From contig NZ_CP010899.1 in the NCBI RefSeq assembly GCF_001274875.1, positions 682,001-746,000 on the forward strand: a stretch of DNA of 64,000 nucleotides. Reading direction: 5' to 3'. Origin of the DNA: Spiroplasma kunkelii CR2-3x. Lineage in GTDB: Bacteria > Bacillota_I > Bacilli_A > Mycoplasmatales > Mycoplasmataceae. Within the stretch, counting starts at the first letter, position 1. Each line of letters begins with the position of its first letter. The notes under the pieces are model-generated. The model searched no databases, was not told where the DNA came from, and worked only from the letters and a program-made list of their open reading frames with translations. Below are positions 51,273 through 60,320 of this stretch, in pieces. A program made the translations under genes and the position numbers.

Positions 51273-51338
51273 AATGCATCGTGTACGATGAAGCTCCAAA
51301 AAAACAACTCTTGTTAAAGGGTTGTTTTTTTATTTAAA
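51272..51338. terminator. Repeated hairpin/terminator element, copy 5
   Basis: GCATCGTGTACGATGAAG and AAAAAAACAACTC TTGTTAAAG GGTTGTTTTTTT, the same as copy 3. Confidence 0.75.
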
Positions 51339-51368
51339 AACAACCATTAAAAGGAGATGAAAAAAAAT

Positions 51369-51485
51369 ATGTCTAAAAATACTATTATTAAATGTAGTAA
51401 ATGTGGAACACCAAAGCAGTTTCATACAGTTAACCATCGTGAAAAAACAGAGTGATTTGAAGATGTTTATTACACTGAATATTAA
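51369..51485 (+). CDS. Tiny zinc-ribbon-like protein (38 aa)
   Basis: MSKNTIIKCSKCGTPKQFHT, then NHREKTEWFEDVYYTEY. CSKCG plus a later His could bind metal. RBS AAGGAG. Only this module has it. Function unknown. Confidence 0.55.
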
Positions 51486-51891
51486 AATTTTGTTTTTTTA
51501 AAACCTTAAATTTTATAAAACAACTTTAAAAATTAAATAATTGACTCTACAAGTGTTTAATTTATAATTACATATTTTTAGGGAAGGTTCCCCAACAAGG
51601 CATTTCCGCCGGCATGAAACCATTAGAGCTGTTAACTTGTTTTTTTGCGATTTTGTAAATTAATGACTTTGATTAAGATAGACGCGTAGTGGTGCATTCA
51701 TAACTATTAATTGCAAGGATAAAAATAAAATCGTGTGCGTAGAGGTTAAATAACTTTTAAGAACTGGGCAAGGATTTCTTAATTAATCTACTAGTTGGGA
51801 CTTGATGAGGAGGTACTTAATACTACAAGTAATTACAAAATGTAGAACATTGTAGTACTTTGTAGTTAATTGTAAAAAGGAGAATTTAAAA
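51486..51891 (+). ncRNA. Phage-module leader region, divergent form
   Basis: About 400 bp without a gene between the 38-aa gene and the 53-aa-type gene, the same place as leader copies A and B but with little primary similarity. It contains compact dyads (GGAAGGTTCCCC; GGCATTTCCGCCGGCATGAA) and a purine-rich end near 51790-51850, and is less AT-rich than its surroundings. A third, divergent structured RNA is possible; evidence is positional. Confidence 0.35.
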
Positions 51892-52065
51892 ATGATTATG
51901 AAAAAGAAAATATGTTTAAAACAAAGATATTGAGGTTATTGTTTTACATATAATAAAGAAAATGAAGAATAAATTGAAAATATGTTGATTAAATACACAC
52001 TTAGACAAGATGAAATTACCCACGAATATTGAGCATTAAATACTAAAAAAATTAGGAGGAATTAA
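51892..52065 (+). pseudogene. Small Cys-pair phage protein, ochre copy
   Basis: MIMKKKICLKQRYWGYCFTY, GAA to TAA after NEE, then IENMLIKYTL and DEITHEYWAL. The second Cys of CxxC is Tyr here. Confidence 0.65.
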
Positions 52066-52068
52066 ATT

Positions 52069-52227
52069 ATGAAAAAATATAAATACTTATTATTATCAAA
52101 AGATAAATTTGGATTTAATATTCAGTTTTTTTATACATATATTGAAGCAGAGCTTACTGCTAAAAATATATTTTACAGTGAAAAAACTATTATTAATTTA
52201 GAAAAAATTGAATGACAAGGAGAATAA
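52069..52227 (+). CDS. Small phage protein (52 aa)
   Basis: MKKYKYLLLSKDKFGFNIQF to NLEKIEWQGE; homologue of 38316-38483. RBS AGGAGG. Confidence 0.6.
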
Positions 52228-52232
52228 ATAAT

Positions 52233-52370
52233 ATGTATAAAGATGAAAATGGAAATATTTATACTGAAGAAGATTTATTTAATGAAGCATTAGAAGAATG
52301 TCATTCAGAAGAGAGTGCTTATGACTATATTGAGACATTAATTGAAGAAAAGAATTTTGAGGAAATATAA
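52233..52370 (+). CDS. Small acidic phage protein (45 aa)
   Basis: MYKDENGNIYTEEDLFNEAL, EESAYDYIETLIEEKNFEEI; intact version of 38489-38626. Strongly acidic, as DNA-mimic or inhibitor peptides can be; not proven. Confidence 0.6.
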   Translation: MYKDENGNIYTEEDLFNEALEECHSEESAYDYIETLIEEKNFEEI

Positions 52371-52371
52371 A

Positions 52372-52572
52372 ATGAAAACAATACAAGAAATTATTAAAAA
52401 CTTAACAGGAGTTACTGTTGAAAAACAAAAAATAAATAAATATTTAGAAAGTGAAAGATTAGATTTAGAAGATGCTAATTTATGAGATGCTAATTTAGAA
52501 GGTGCTTATTTAACTGGTGTTAAAATCACTAAAAAACAATTAGAAAAATTAACTATTATTGAGGAGGATTAA
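52372..52572 (+). CDS. Short pentapeptide-repeat protein (66 aa)
   Basis: MKTIQEIIKNLTGVTVEKQK, then only about five repeats (LEDANLWDANLEGAYLTGVK) and the same end (KITKKQLEKLTIIEED) as 38628-39056. A contracted allele of that gene, with an intact start. Confidence 0.75.
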
Positions 52573-52574
52573 TA

Positions 52575-52766
52575 ATGACAAAAACAGTTAAAGAAATAGA
52601 ACAAATACAAGATATTATAGATTTTATTTGTTCTAAGCATCAAACAAATGTAGATGATAAATTATTTAAATTATATGAAATTAGAAATAAAATGTTATAT
52701 TACGAAAATGAACTTGCTGAATTAAAACAACAACAATTATATAAAGAAGATTTTAGAAAGGCATAA
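52575..52766 (+). CDS. Small coiled-coil phage protein (63 aa)
   Basis: MTKTVKEIEQIQDIIDFICS, later YYENELAELKQQQLYKEDF, the latter shared with 39056. RBS GAGGAGG. Confidence 0.6.
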   Translation: MTKTVKEIEQIQDIIDFICSKHQTNVDDKLFKLYEIRNKMLYYENELAELKQQQLYKEDFRKA

Positions 52767-52771
52767 TACTA

Positions 52772-52981
52772 ATGGCAAATAGAAAATATTGTGAAGATTG
52801 TCAAGAAGACAATTATGAAAAAATTCCTTATTATACTACTGTTTGAATATTTCCTGATGATAGATATACACTAGAAGAAATTAAATTTATTATTCATGAA
52901 TGTTCTTCAAGAGAATTAAGGCAAAACTTTAAAGCAAAATTAAGATATGTGTGTGAAAGTTGTACAGATAAATATTGTTAG
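52772..52981 (+). CDS. Two CxxC-motif protein (69 aa)
   Basis: MANRKYCEDCQEDNYEKIPY at the start and YVCESCTDKYC at the end: two Cys pairs about 50 residues apart, likely one zinc site. Middle DDRYTLEEIKFIIHECS. Unique to this module. Confidence 0.6.
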
Positions 52982-53022
52982 AAAGGGATGTGATTAAATG
53001 TCAACATTGAGGAGGATGAATA

Positions 53023-53148
53023 ATGACTATAACAGAATCAATTAAATTTGATAAATTACAAGAAGAAAATGATGCACTTGAACAAGAACTTACTGAATTA
53101 AAACAAAAACAATTACCTAATAAGGAGAATAAATTAAATAATGAATAA
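53023..53148 (+). CDS. Tiny coiled-coil phage protein (41 aa)
   Basis: MTITESIKFDKLQEENDALE, QELTELKQKQLPNKEN; short form of 39056-39262, with the middle (residues ~35-60) deleted. Overlaps the next start by 8 nt. Confidence 0.55.
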   Translation: MTITESIKFDKLQEENDALEQELTELKQKQLPNKENKLNNE

Positions 53149-53918
53149 TATAGTTCAAAATATTTCTTTTCCTTTTGTTATTAAAGATAATGATTTTAAA
53201 GAATTAAGTTTAAAAGCATTAAATATTAAAAAATGAATGGATGAAAATGGCCAAGAATTAGCAGAATTTATTTATCGTCATCGTAATTATTATATAATAC
53301 TAATGATTATAAAGATGTGTATTTAAAAGATATTCCTAGTCTTGTAAGTAAAGTATATATTGTTTTTAAAGAACTATCAGAAATAATTAAACCATTTAAA
53401 GGTGATTTAAATCGGATTTGTACTAATACTATTAATTTAGAAAAATGTATTGAAAATCATAAAATTGAAATTAAAAATAATATTAATCAAGTACGCATTA
53501 AAAAACAAAATGAATTATTTAAAGAACAAGAATTAAAAAAACAAGAATTACTTGAAAAAACAAATAGTTTAACACCAGATATGGGTCTTGATATAGACCA
53601 AATTCAAGATGAACAAGTTCGTGTAATGGAACAAATTGAGCAAATTGATAAATCATTAGAACAAAAAGAATTAAAAAAATTGGTATTAATTTAATAAAAG
53701 AAAAAATATTAATAAAAGATATTGAAATACTGGGCATTGATAATGATTTTTTAGAAAATGCTAATCAATATGAATTAGTTCAATTAATTAAAACTTATTT
53801 AGTTATTGATGAAAAAATTGTTAAAAATGAAATTAAAGCACAATGAGATAGTAATGTAAATACTAATACTATTGGTATTAAAGGTATTAAATTCAAAATA
53901 AATAAAGGAGTGAAATAA
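53141..53918 (+). pseudogene. RecT-linked coiled-coil protein, two frameshifts
   Basis: MNNIVQNISFPFVIKDNDFK, shift near 53290, then DYKDVYLKDIPSLVSKVYIV, DIDQIQDEQVRVMEQIEQID, shift near 53680, then EILGIDNDFLENANQYELVQ to KFKINKGVK. The intact homologue is at 39263. Confidence 0.7.
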
Positions 53919-53919
53919 A

Positions 53920-54662
53920 ATGATAACTGAATTACAACAATATATTAAAGGTGCAATTATTAAATATGAATTAAAAGTTAATGATAAATATTTAAAAGAA
54001 AATATTTTAGCACTTGAAGAATTAAAAACGAAAAATGGACAAAGTTATATGCAGTTAGTTAATACTGCTGATAATATAAAATTACAGCATTAAGTATTAT
54101 TAAATTAAGTAATAAATGGTTAATTTTTGGTAAGGTGAGAAATTTGAATGAGATAGTTTAAATTCATGTCCTAAAATACATGAAATTAATTTTAATGCAA
54201 ATACTAGTGATTATAATGAGATTATTGGTGCTTATGCTTTTGCAAAAGATAAAAATGGAAATTATCAAGGTATTTTATTAAGAAAAGCAGATATTGAACG
54301 ATTAAAAAATAGTAGTCCAAGTGGAAATAGTGAATATTCACCTTGAAATAAATGACCAAAAGAAATGGTTGAATAAAAATTATATCGTAAATTAGCATTA
54401 GAAATGGGAATTGATATTTCAGATATTGATTTAGATGAAAAAGAAATTAAAGAAGATGGTAATTTTGAATATATTTCATTTAAAGATATTGATGTCGCCA
54501 AAAATAAGAGGCAAATTAGCGACGAACCATTATCAAATAATAATAAATAATCCCCATCTTATCCAGAAATAGCAGACACAAATGATAATGTCGTTAAAGA
54601 AGATGATATCTCAAATGTAACACCAGTAATTAATAATAATGATGAGGATTGAGCAACTTGAT
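53920..54662 (+). pseudogene. recT: RecT-like single-strand annealing protein, broken
   Basis: MITELQQYIKGAIIKYELKV, then a stop near 54093. Later sense: NEIIGAYAFAKDKNGNYQGI, RKADIERLKNSSPSGNSEYS, PWNKWPKEMVE, TAA, KLYRKLALEMGIDISDIDLD. G-AYA, IE-LK-SPS, and SPW-x-W-x-EM are hallmark RecT segments near the DNA-binding end. A further TAA at 54548 precedes a tail ending DEDWATW. Confidence 0.75.
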
Positions 54663-55613
54663 AAAAATAGGTATTGACCCATCAGGAAATGGTACTACTC
54701 ATAAACTAGCACTTGTTTTATGTGCATTTGGACTATCTGCTTGAGCATAATCAACACCAGCAAGGATTTTATCAAAAGTTCAAGTTAATTTAGTAAATTT
54801 AAGATATTTAGCAAATACAGCACCTTGTACTTGTCCAGGTAATCCTCAACTTCATACTCTTGCTCTTGATGGTCATCTTCTTTCCTTTTCTAATTGATCT
54901 CTTACAATATCATTACTTAAATAAGTATTAAGTCTTCAACTAGAATAATGAATAATAATCTTCATATTTCATTTTTCGATATATTTAATTTGTTCATATT
55001 TACTACGCATTATTTCTTCATTAAAAGGTAATAATTCATTACAATAACCAACAATATATCTTTTTAAACTTTCAGGATTACAAGTATTAATTGTTATTTT
55101 ATTTTGATAACCACGAATAGCAAATTCTAAATCAATTAAATCTTTTTGTTGAAATTGGTCACATTCTTCTCTTCAATCAATAACTAATTTATATTTATTC
55201 AAATCAGCAAAAGCTTTTAATTTTTCTTTTCGACTTGGTGAATGTAAACCTTTACAATATATTTTGCTACCATTTGATAAAGTAAAAGTAAAATTTGATA
55301 AATTAATAGTATAAGGAATATGATTTTCATCTAACATATTTCATATATTTTGAAATACACTATCTTTTAAATCTTTACTCCAATACATACTAGCAATGAT
55401 ACAAATTCGTTGTTTAATTAATAAACTAATTTTTAATAATTCACCAAACATTTTAATATTTGAAATAGTCTTACCACTATATCGTGTTCCAATTTGATTA
55501 ATTTCATTAACTAATTCATATTTTTTAGCAAAGGGATATTTATTACCAATACTACTATTTTGTAATAACCAATAAGGAGTTTCTAACAAATAAGTAAAAT
55601 GATTAAGCATCAT
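54630..55613 (-). CDS. terL: Phage terminase large subunit, 3' truncated
   Basis: About 327 aa from ATG 55613 (GTG 55619 possible). Packages DNA into phage heads. P-loop TRYSGKTISNIK (about residue 40), ASMYWSKDLKDSVFQNIWNM, Walker B-like KLVIDWREECDQFQ, NKITINTCNPES (motif III/NP), SWGLPGQVQGAVFAKYLKFT, and the nuclease start DKILAGVDYAQADSPNAHK (GVD-Y). After VV at about 54705 the frame reads through antisense of the RuvC fragment to a stop, so most of the nuclease domain is lost. Non-functional in packaging as it stands. Confidence 0.75.
54659..54705 (+). pseudogene. RuvC-like nuclease start fragment
   Basis: TTG-initiated IKIGIDPSGNGTT right after recT: the first strand and catalytic Asp of RuvC/RNase H-fold resolvases. 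It breaks off at about 54705, where terminase DNA of the opposite strand begins. Confidence 0.45.
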
Positions 55614-56001
55614 TATCACTCTCTTTTTTAATATCTCTAATATCAGTTTGTAAATTAACTATTATTGGCTGTTGATTATTTAAGTTTAATTCTTGTTCTA
55701 ATTGTTTTTCTTGTAGTGAATATTTATAATTAAATGCTCGTTGTCAATATGTTTTTACTCCATCAGGTGTTTTAACCATTGCTTTAATTAATTCACTTTC
55801 AATTTTATCAACTTGTCGTTCAAGCAAAGGAACTATCTTTTCGCTCCGATAAATTTCTTGTCTTCAATGACGAGAAAGGTTGAATTCATTGGTTAAATCA
55901 TTCAAAGTATATGGTTTATCAGATAATTTATTTTCTCAAAATTGCTCTATTTTACGACAAAAAGTTGCTAAACTTGCAGTTTTTGGATTAAATTCTTTCA
56001 T
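55603..56001 (-). CDS. terS: Phage terminase small subunit
   Basis: 132 aa. MKEFNPKTASLATFCRKIEQ, a helix-turn-helix-like YTLNDLTNEFNLSRHWRQEI, acidic/helical middle (SEKIVPLLERQVDKIESELI), and AFNYKYSLQEKQLEQEL. Size, DNA-binding start and 8-11-nt overlap with terL fit a terminase small subunit that recognises pac/cos. RBS AAAGGAG. Three UGA Trp codons, intact. Confidence 0.65.
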
Positions 56002-56305
56002 TTTTTACTCCTTTTTGCATATTAAAATTGCTATTATTTAAACATTATGATTAAATAAAAGAGTAATAACAAACTTATCAAGAACTAAAAACGTAGCAAA
56101 ATGTATTAAAGAACTTAATATTATTTTTATTATGTTTATTTTACAATTAAAAAAAGAATTTTTCAAGTCTTTTTTGTAAAACAAGTTTTTAGAGATACAA
56201 ATTTGAAACTTGTTATACTTTAATTTTATAACTTTAAAAATAATTGTCAATAGTTTTTTAAAAAAATAGTGTATAAATAACTTTAAAAGATTGGAGATAC
56301 AATAT
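56002..56305. other. Gap between terS and IS30 copy
   Basis: Contains AACAAGTTT / AAACTTGTT arms (56180-56214) and a 28-bp motif AGAGATACAAATTTGAAACT (from 56191) that recurs in direct orientation at 57090-57118 beyond the IS30 remnant. No gene seen. Confidence 0.45.
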
Positions 56306-57120
56306 ATGAAAGATTATACACATGTAAAATTTGATGAACGAAGATTTTTTAAAGATTTATTATTTTCTAATGCTTGTAAAAAGAAAAATGGAACAATTAA
56401 TTTATCTGAAATATCAAGGCAAACGGGAAGAGATATTAATACTGTTAAAAGAGAAATTAATAGATTTAAAAAAATAGAAGATTATACAGCAGTTGAAGCA
56501 CATAAAGATTATTATAAAAAACGAAAAAAATGTATTAAAAAACTACCTGAATTTACAGAAGAACAATTAAATTTTATTCAAATTAGATTTAATAAATATC
56601 GTGATACACCTGAGCAACTTATTTATCGTTATTTTTTGAAATTTAATGTTAAATTTCCTGCTTGTGTTAAAACTTTTTATAAATGAGTTCGTTTGGGTGA
56701 GTTTGGATTAAAAAAAGAAAATTTACGATATAGGGGTAAAAAATATAAAACAAAAGGAAAAAAAAGATAATCGTGGTCAATTAACTAATTTTAAATCAAT
56801 TTGAAACATTGAAAATAAATTTTCTAATGTTGGATGATTTGAAATGGATACTGTTGTTGGAAAAAACCATCAATCTTCTTTTTTAGTTTTAGTAGAACAA
56901 TCAAGTAAAAAATACTTTGCAATAAAATTAGAAAATAATACTTCTAATGAATTTTTTGAAAAGTTTAAAGAATTAGTTAAAGTAAATAATTTAATGGGTA
57001 AAATAAAAGGCGTAATAACTGACAGAGGTAAAGAATTTTATAAATGAAGAGTTGCATTTATTTTAAATGATGTTATCATCAAATTAACAAGAGATATAAA
57101 TTTGGAACTTGAATATACAC
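56306..57120 (+). pseudogene. IS30-family transposase, frameshifted and 3' truncated
   Basis: MKDYTHVKFDERRFFKDLLF, HTH ISRQTGRDINTVKREINRF, TEEQLNFIQIRFNKYRDTPE, then an extra A in an A tract at about 56763 shifts frame (GKKR stop). The next frame goes on DNRGQLTNFKSIWNIENKFS, MDTVVGKNHQSS (catalytic Asp kept), GVITDRGKEFYKWR, and then leaves homology at 57050. The Glu-containing end is missing. Confidence 0.8.
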
Positions 57121-57136
57121 GATACAATAAATTTAT

Positions 57137-57412
57137 TTAATATTTTTTAAAAATATTTCTTTTGCACTTATTCAATTTAAATAGGGCCGTATTTTTTCAT
57201 TAATTACATCATTAAATACTCAATATAATCGTTTCTGACTAACTTTATTAAAATCAGTTCCCTGAGGAAATCAGTGTCTTAATTCACTATTCATATATTC
57301 AATTAAAGGTTTTTGACGAGGTTTACCAGCTTCACAAAAATATACTTGTGTTTTATCGAATATTTCTAATTATCTTCATTTACTAAAATCTTTACCTCTA
57401 TCAGTTATTATT
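57137..57412 (-). pseudogene. IS30-family transposase C-terminal fragment, inverted
   Basis: Minus frame: ITDRGKDFSKW, a stop, then FDKTQVYFCEAGKPRQKPLI, EYMNSELRHWFPQGTDFNKV (catalytic Glu kept) and WISAKEIFLKNIK with TAA at 57137. It is the missing kind of C-terminus for the copy just left of it, but on the other strand. Confidence 0.75.
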
Positions 57413-57609
57413 GAGAGAGTAAATTACTAGGTTGGTGATACCTTATTCTAATAAATATTTACATATTAAAATAAAATTTATAAGAAAAAAATAAATTTAT
57501 CTTTTTTAATTAATTTAATTGTAACATAAAAGTAATAATTTACAATACAAAAAAATAATAATTCGCAAATTATTTAATAAATTTATTTTAAATTATTGAT
57601 TTTTTCTTT

Positions 57610-58994
57610 AAATTTTAAACAAAACCTTGTGATTGGTGAACAACATTTTTATTTATCAAAAATTGCTTATTATGCTTATATTCATTTTTAAAATAATAAT
57701 TATATTCTTTTTCATTTTTTTTGTTTAATTTATTAATATAAAACTCAATTAAATTAACACCATTTTCTTTCGCCATTTTTATTGCAATCATATTTTTAAA
57801 AACTTTTTCACTATATGATTTAGCACCATATCCTTTTAATCATTTTACATTATGCGAAATTTGTGGTTCAGTACAAGACCCCATATATCAATCCTCTTTA
57901 TAAACTTTAATACACTCAGAATTATTTTTTATATATTTAATGAAATCTTTGATTTTTTCCTTTTTATCTTTTAAGAATGAATATTCTTTAATATTTTTTT
58001 GTAATTAATTTTTTTAAATATTTTATTGCTTCATCAGGAACGCCATTTTTAAATAATTTATTTATATCTCAATAAATTTGTTTTCTTATTTTTTCATTAT
58101 CGGTTAAATTTTTAGTAAGTTTTCTTCTTCTGTAAGGAAATATTGTTTTTAATTCTTTCATTAAATGAAATTGATCTAAAATAAAAATTGCACCAATTTT
58201 ATTAGCAAATTTTTGGATTCATTTTGCTCCATCACCAGCCAGCGTTAACATATAATTTTCAATATTAAAATTTTGATTTAAAAAATGTAAAAATTCTTTT
58301 TTATATTTTTTAATAATATAGTATTTATTTTTTACTGATTTTATAACAATAAAAATTTTTTTATCTTTTATAACATTTTTACTTTTAGTGCTTTTTATTC
58401 CATCATACCCAGTATGAAAATATGCTGTTTTAAACATATTTTTTTCTATTTTTCTATATTTTGTTAAATTACTAAAAGAATCATCAACGCCAGCATACAA
58501 ATATGGTGTTTGAACAATTATTTTTTCAGTCTTTTTTTAATTGTTCTTTAAATAATTTATAAAAATTAATTTCCTTATTAATGTTTGTGATTGTCATCTT
58601 TAATATATTTAATTTTGGGTACATATCCATAATATTTCTTTGTCTTTTAGCACTATCCATTAATTTTCAAATTGCTATTTTAATAAAAATACTAATTCTA
58701 CTTCGTTTTTTTCTTCCGACTTTCTTATCAAATAAGAAAACAAATTGATATTTGTTAGTATCTTTATTAAAAAAAACGAAATAATGTTCTAAAAAAGGTA
58801 ATATCACCATACTCTGTCTTTTCTGTAAAAGGTCTTTTACCTCACATAATATAGCCATTTTGGCCATTACAATTTTGTTTTCGTAATTCTTAATCAATTT
58901 TTGATCATTCTTTTAATATTAATCTTTTTCCTGTTTCATTAATATCAATATTTACTTTTTTTCTAAAATTAATACTACTAAAAATATTTAACAT
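57610..58994 (-). pseudogene. ISLre2/UPF0236-type transposase, decayed
   Basis: MLNIFSSINFRKKVNIDINE (ATG 58994), TEKTEYGDITFFRTLF, RKKRSRISIFIKIAI, YAGVDDSFSNLTKYRKIEKN, YHTGYDGIKSTKSKN-like, LTLAGDGAKWIQKFANKIGA with IFILDQFHLMKELKTIFPYR (GDGA-WI and LD-FHL are the ISLre2 signature), then CSTEPQISHNVKWLKGYG-type end and YINKLNKKNEKEYNYYFKNE. At least four shifts/stops. No intact copy in the window. Confidence 0.7.
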
Positions 58995-59180
58995 ATACCT
59001 GTATTCCTTTTAAATTATTAAATGATAGTAAAATTTTATAATGATTCAAAATATATTTCAGAAATAGTTTTTTAATTTTTTAAAAAAATAATTTATTCTA
59101 TTTAAATACTCTTATATTTTTCAAATATAAACATTTACAAAAACAACAAAATTATGTAAAAATCAGATATAAACCATAAA

Positions 59181-60320
59181 TTAAATAAAAATATTATTTA
59201 AGTAATATTGTTTTTGTTTTTCTAAGAAACTTAACTGTTCTTTGACTAATTCAATTTTCCTATCAATGATACTAAAAAAATGTCCAATTAAATTTTGTTC
59301 ATTTTTTAATTTTGAATTATAAAAATTAATATTTCCCATAATATTATTCATTAACTTTGGATTACCATTTTTATTTATATGTTTTTTTGCTTCTAAACTA
59401 ATTGAAATAGCAAATGAATAATTATTATAATGATCTTTTTTACCAATTAAAACTCCACAAACATTAGATGCATAAAAGTTTTCATTCACAAATCTAATAG
59501 TACCAGCATTAGCACCATCGGTTGTTCAAATAATTTTATTTTTTTCAAAAAGATAACTATTAGTTCAACCCATTATTCCGTTATTTGATGTTTGAGATGA
59601 ATATACAGGAAAAAAATTAGCTTCTTTATTTTTTAAAAGTATTTCTTTGCTTATAACACATCCTCTTTTTAATTTATAAATTTCATTAATTTTATATTTT
59701 TTTCATTCATCATTAAAGTCTTTAAATCTAATTTTTGGATAACTTTTTTCATTTGTAAACATATTCTTTAAGTAATATTGTTTTTGTTTTTCTAATAAAC
59801 TTAATTGTTCTTTAATTAATTCAATTTTTCTATCAATAATAGTAAAAAAATGTGCCACTTTTATTTGTTCACTTATTTTGGGTCACTCTTTTTTAAAAAT
59901 TCATTCAAAACTAGATAATCGTAAAGATGAAACTGTTGTTCCAACAGAAAATGTATTAAAATTTTTATTATTTTTAATAATAAAATAAAAAAGATATTTA
60001 TTTATAATTTTTGATTTATTAACAGATGTAAGTGCATAAGCTCTTTGATGTAAATCAAATTTACCGTTAAAATAAGTAGGCAAAAATGAACCTTCACCTG
60101 GTATAATAATATACTCACCATGAAAAATATATTTATTACTTCTTTTAATTTTTTCAGATCTATCAAAAAATGTATATTTACCAATTTCTAATGCATTTTT
60201 TGTATCAGATTTTCCTGTTTTAATTTTGATAATATCGTTTTTTTTAAATATTATTTTTTGAAAATTATTTTCATTAATAAACTCTTTAAATCTAATTTTT
60301 GGCACCAGAGATTTATTCAT
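59181..60320 (-). CDS. hsdS: Type I restriction-modification specificity subunit
   Basis: 379 aa, complete. Two target-recognition domains: the first begins PKIRFKEFINENNFQKIIFK and ends with helix IIDRKIELIKEQLSLLEKQK; the second begins PKIRFKDFNDEWKKYKINEI and ends IIDRKIELVKEQLSFLEKQK. So the two halves have the pseudo-dyad of HsdS with near-identical conserved helices (59190-59270 and 59765-59835). GTTVSSLRLSSFE and DGANAGTIRF are typical TRD loops. It dictates the DNA site. ATG overlaps the hsdM stop by 8 nt. Confidence 0.88.
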
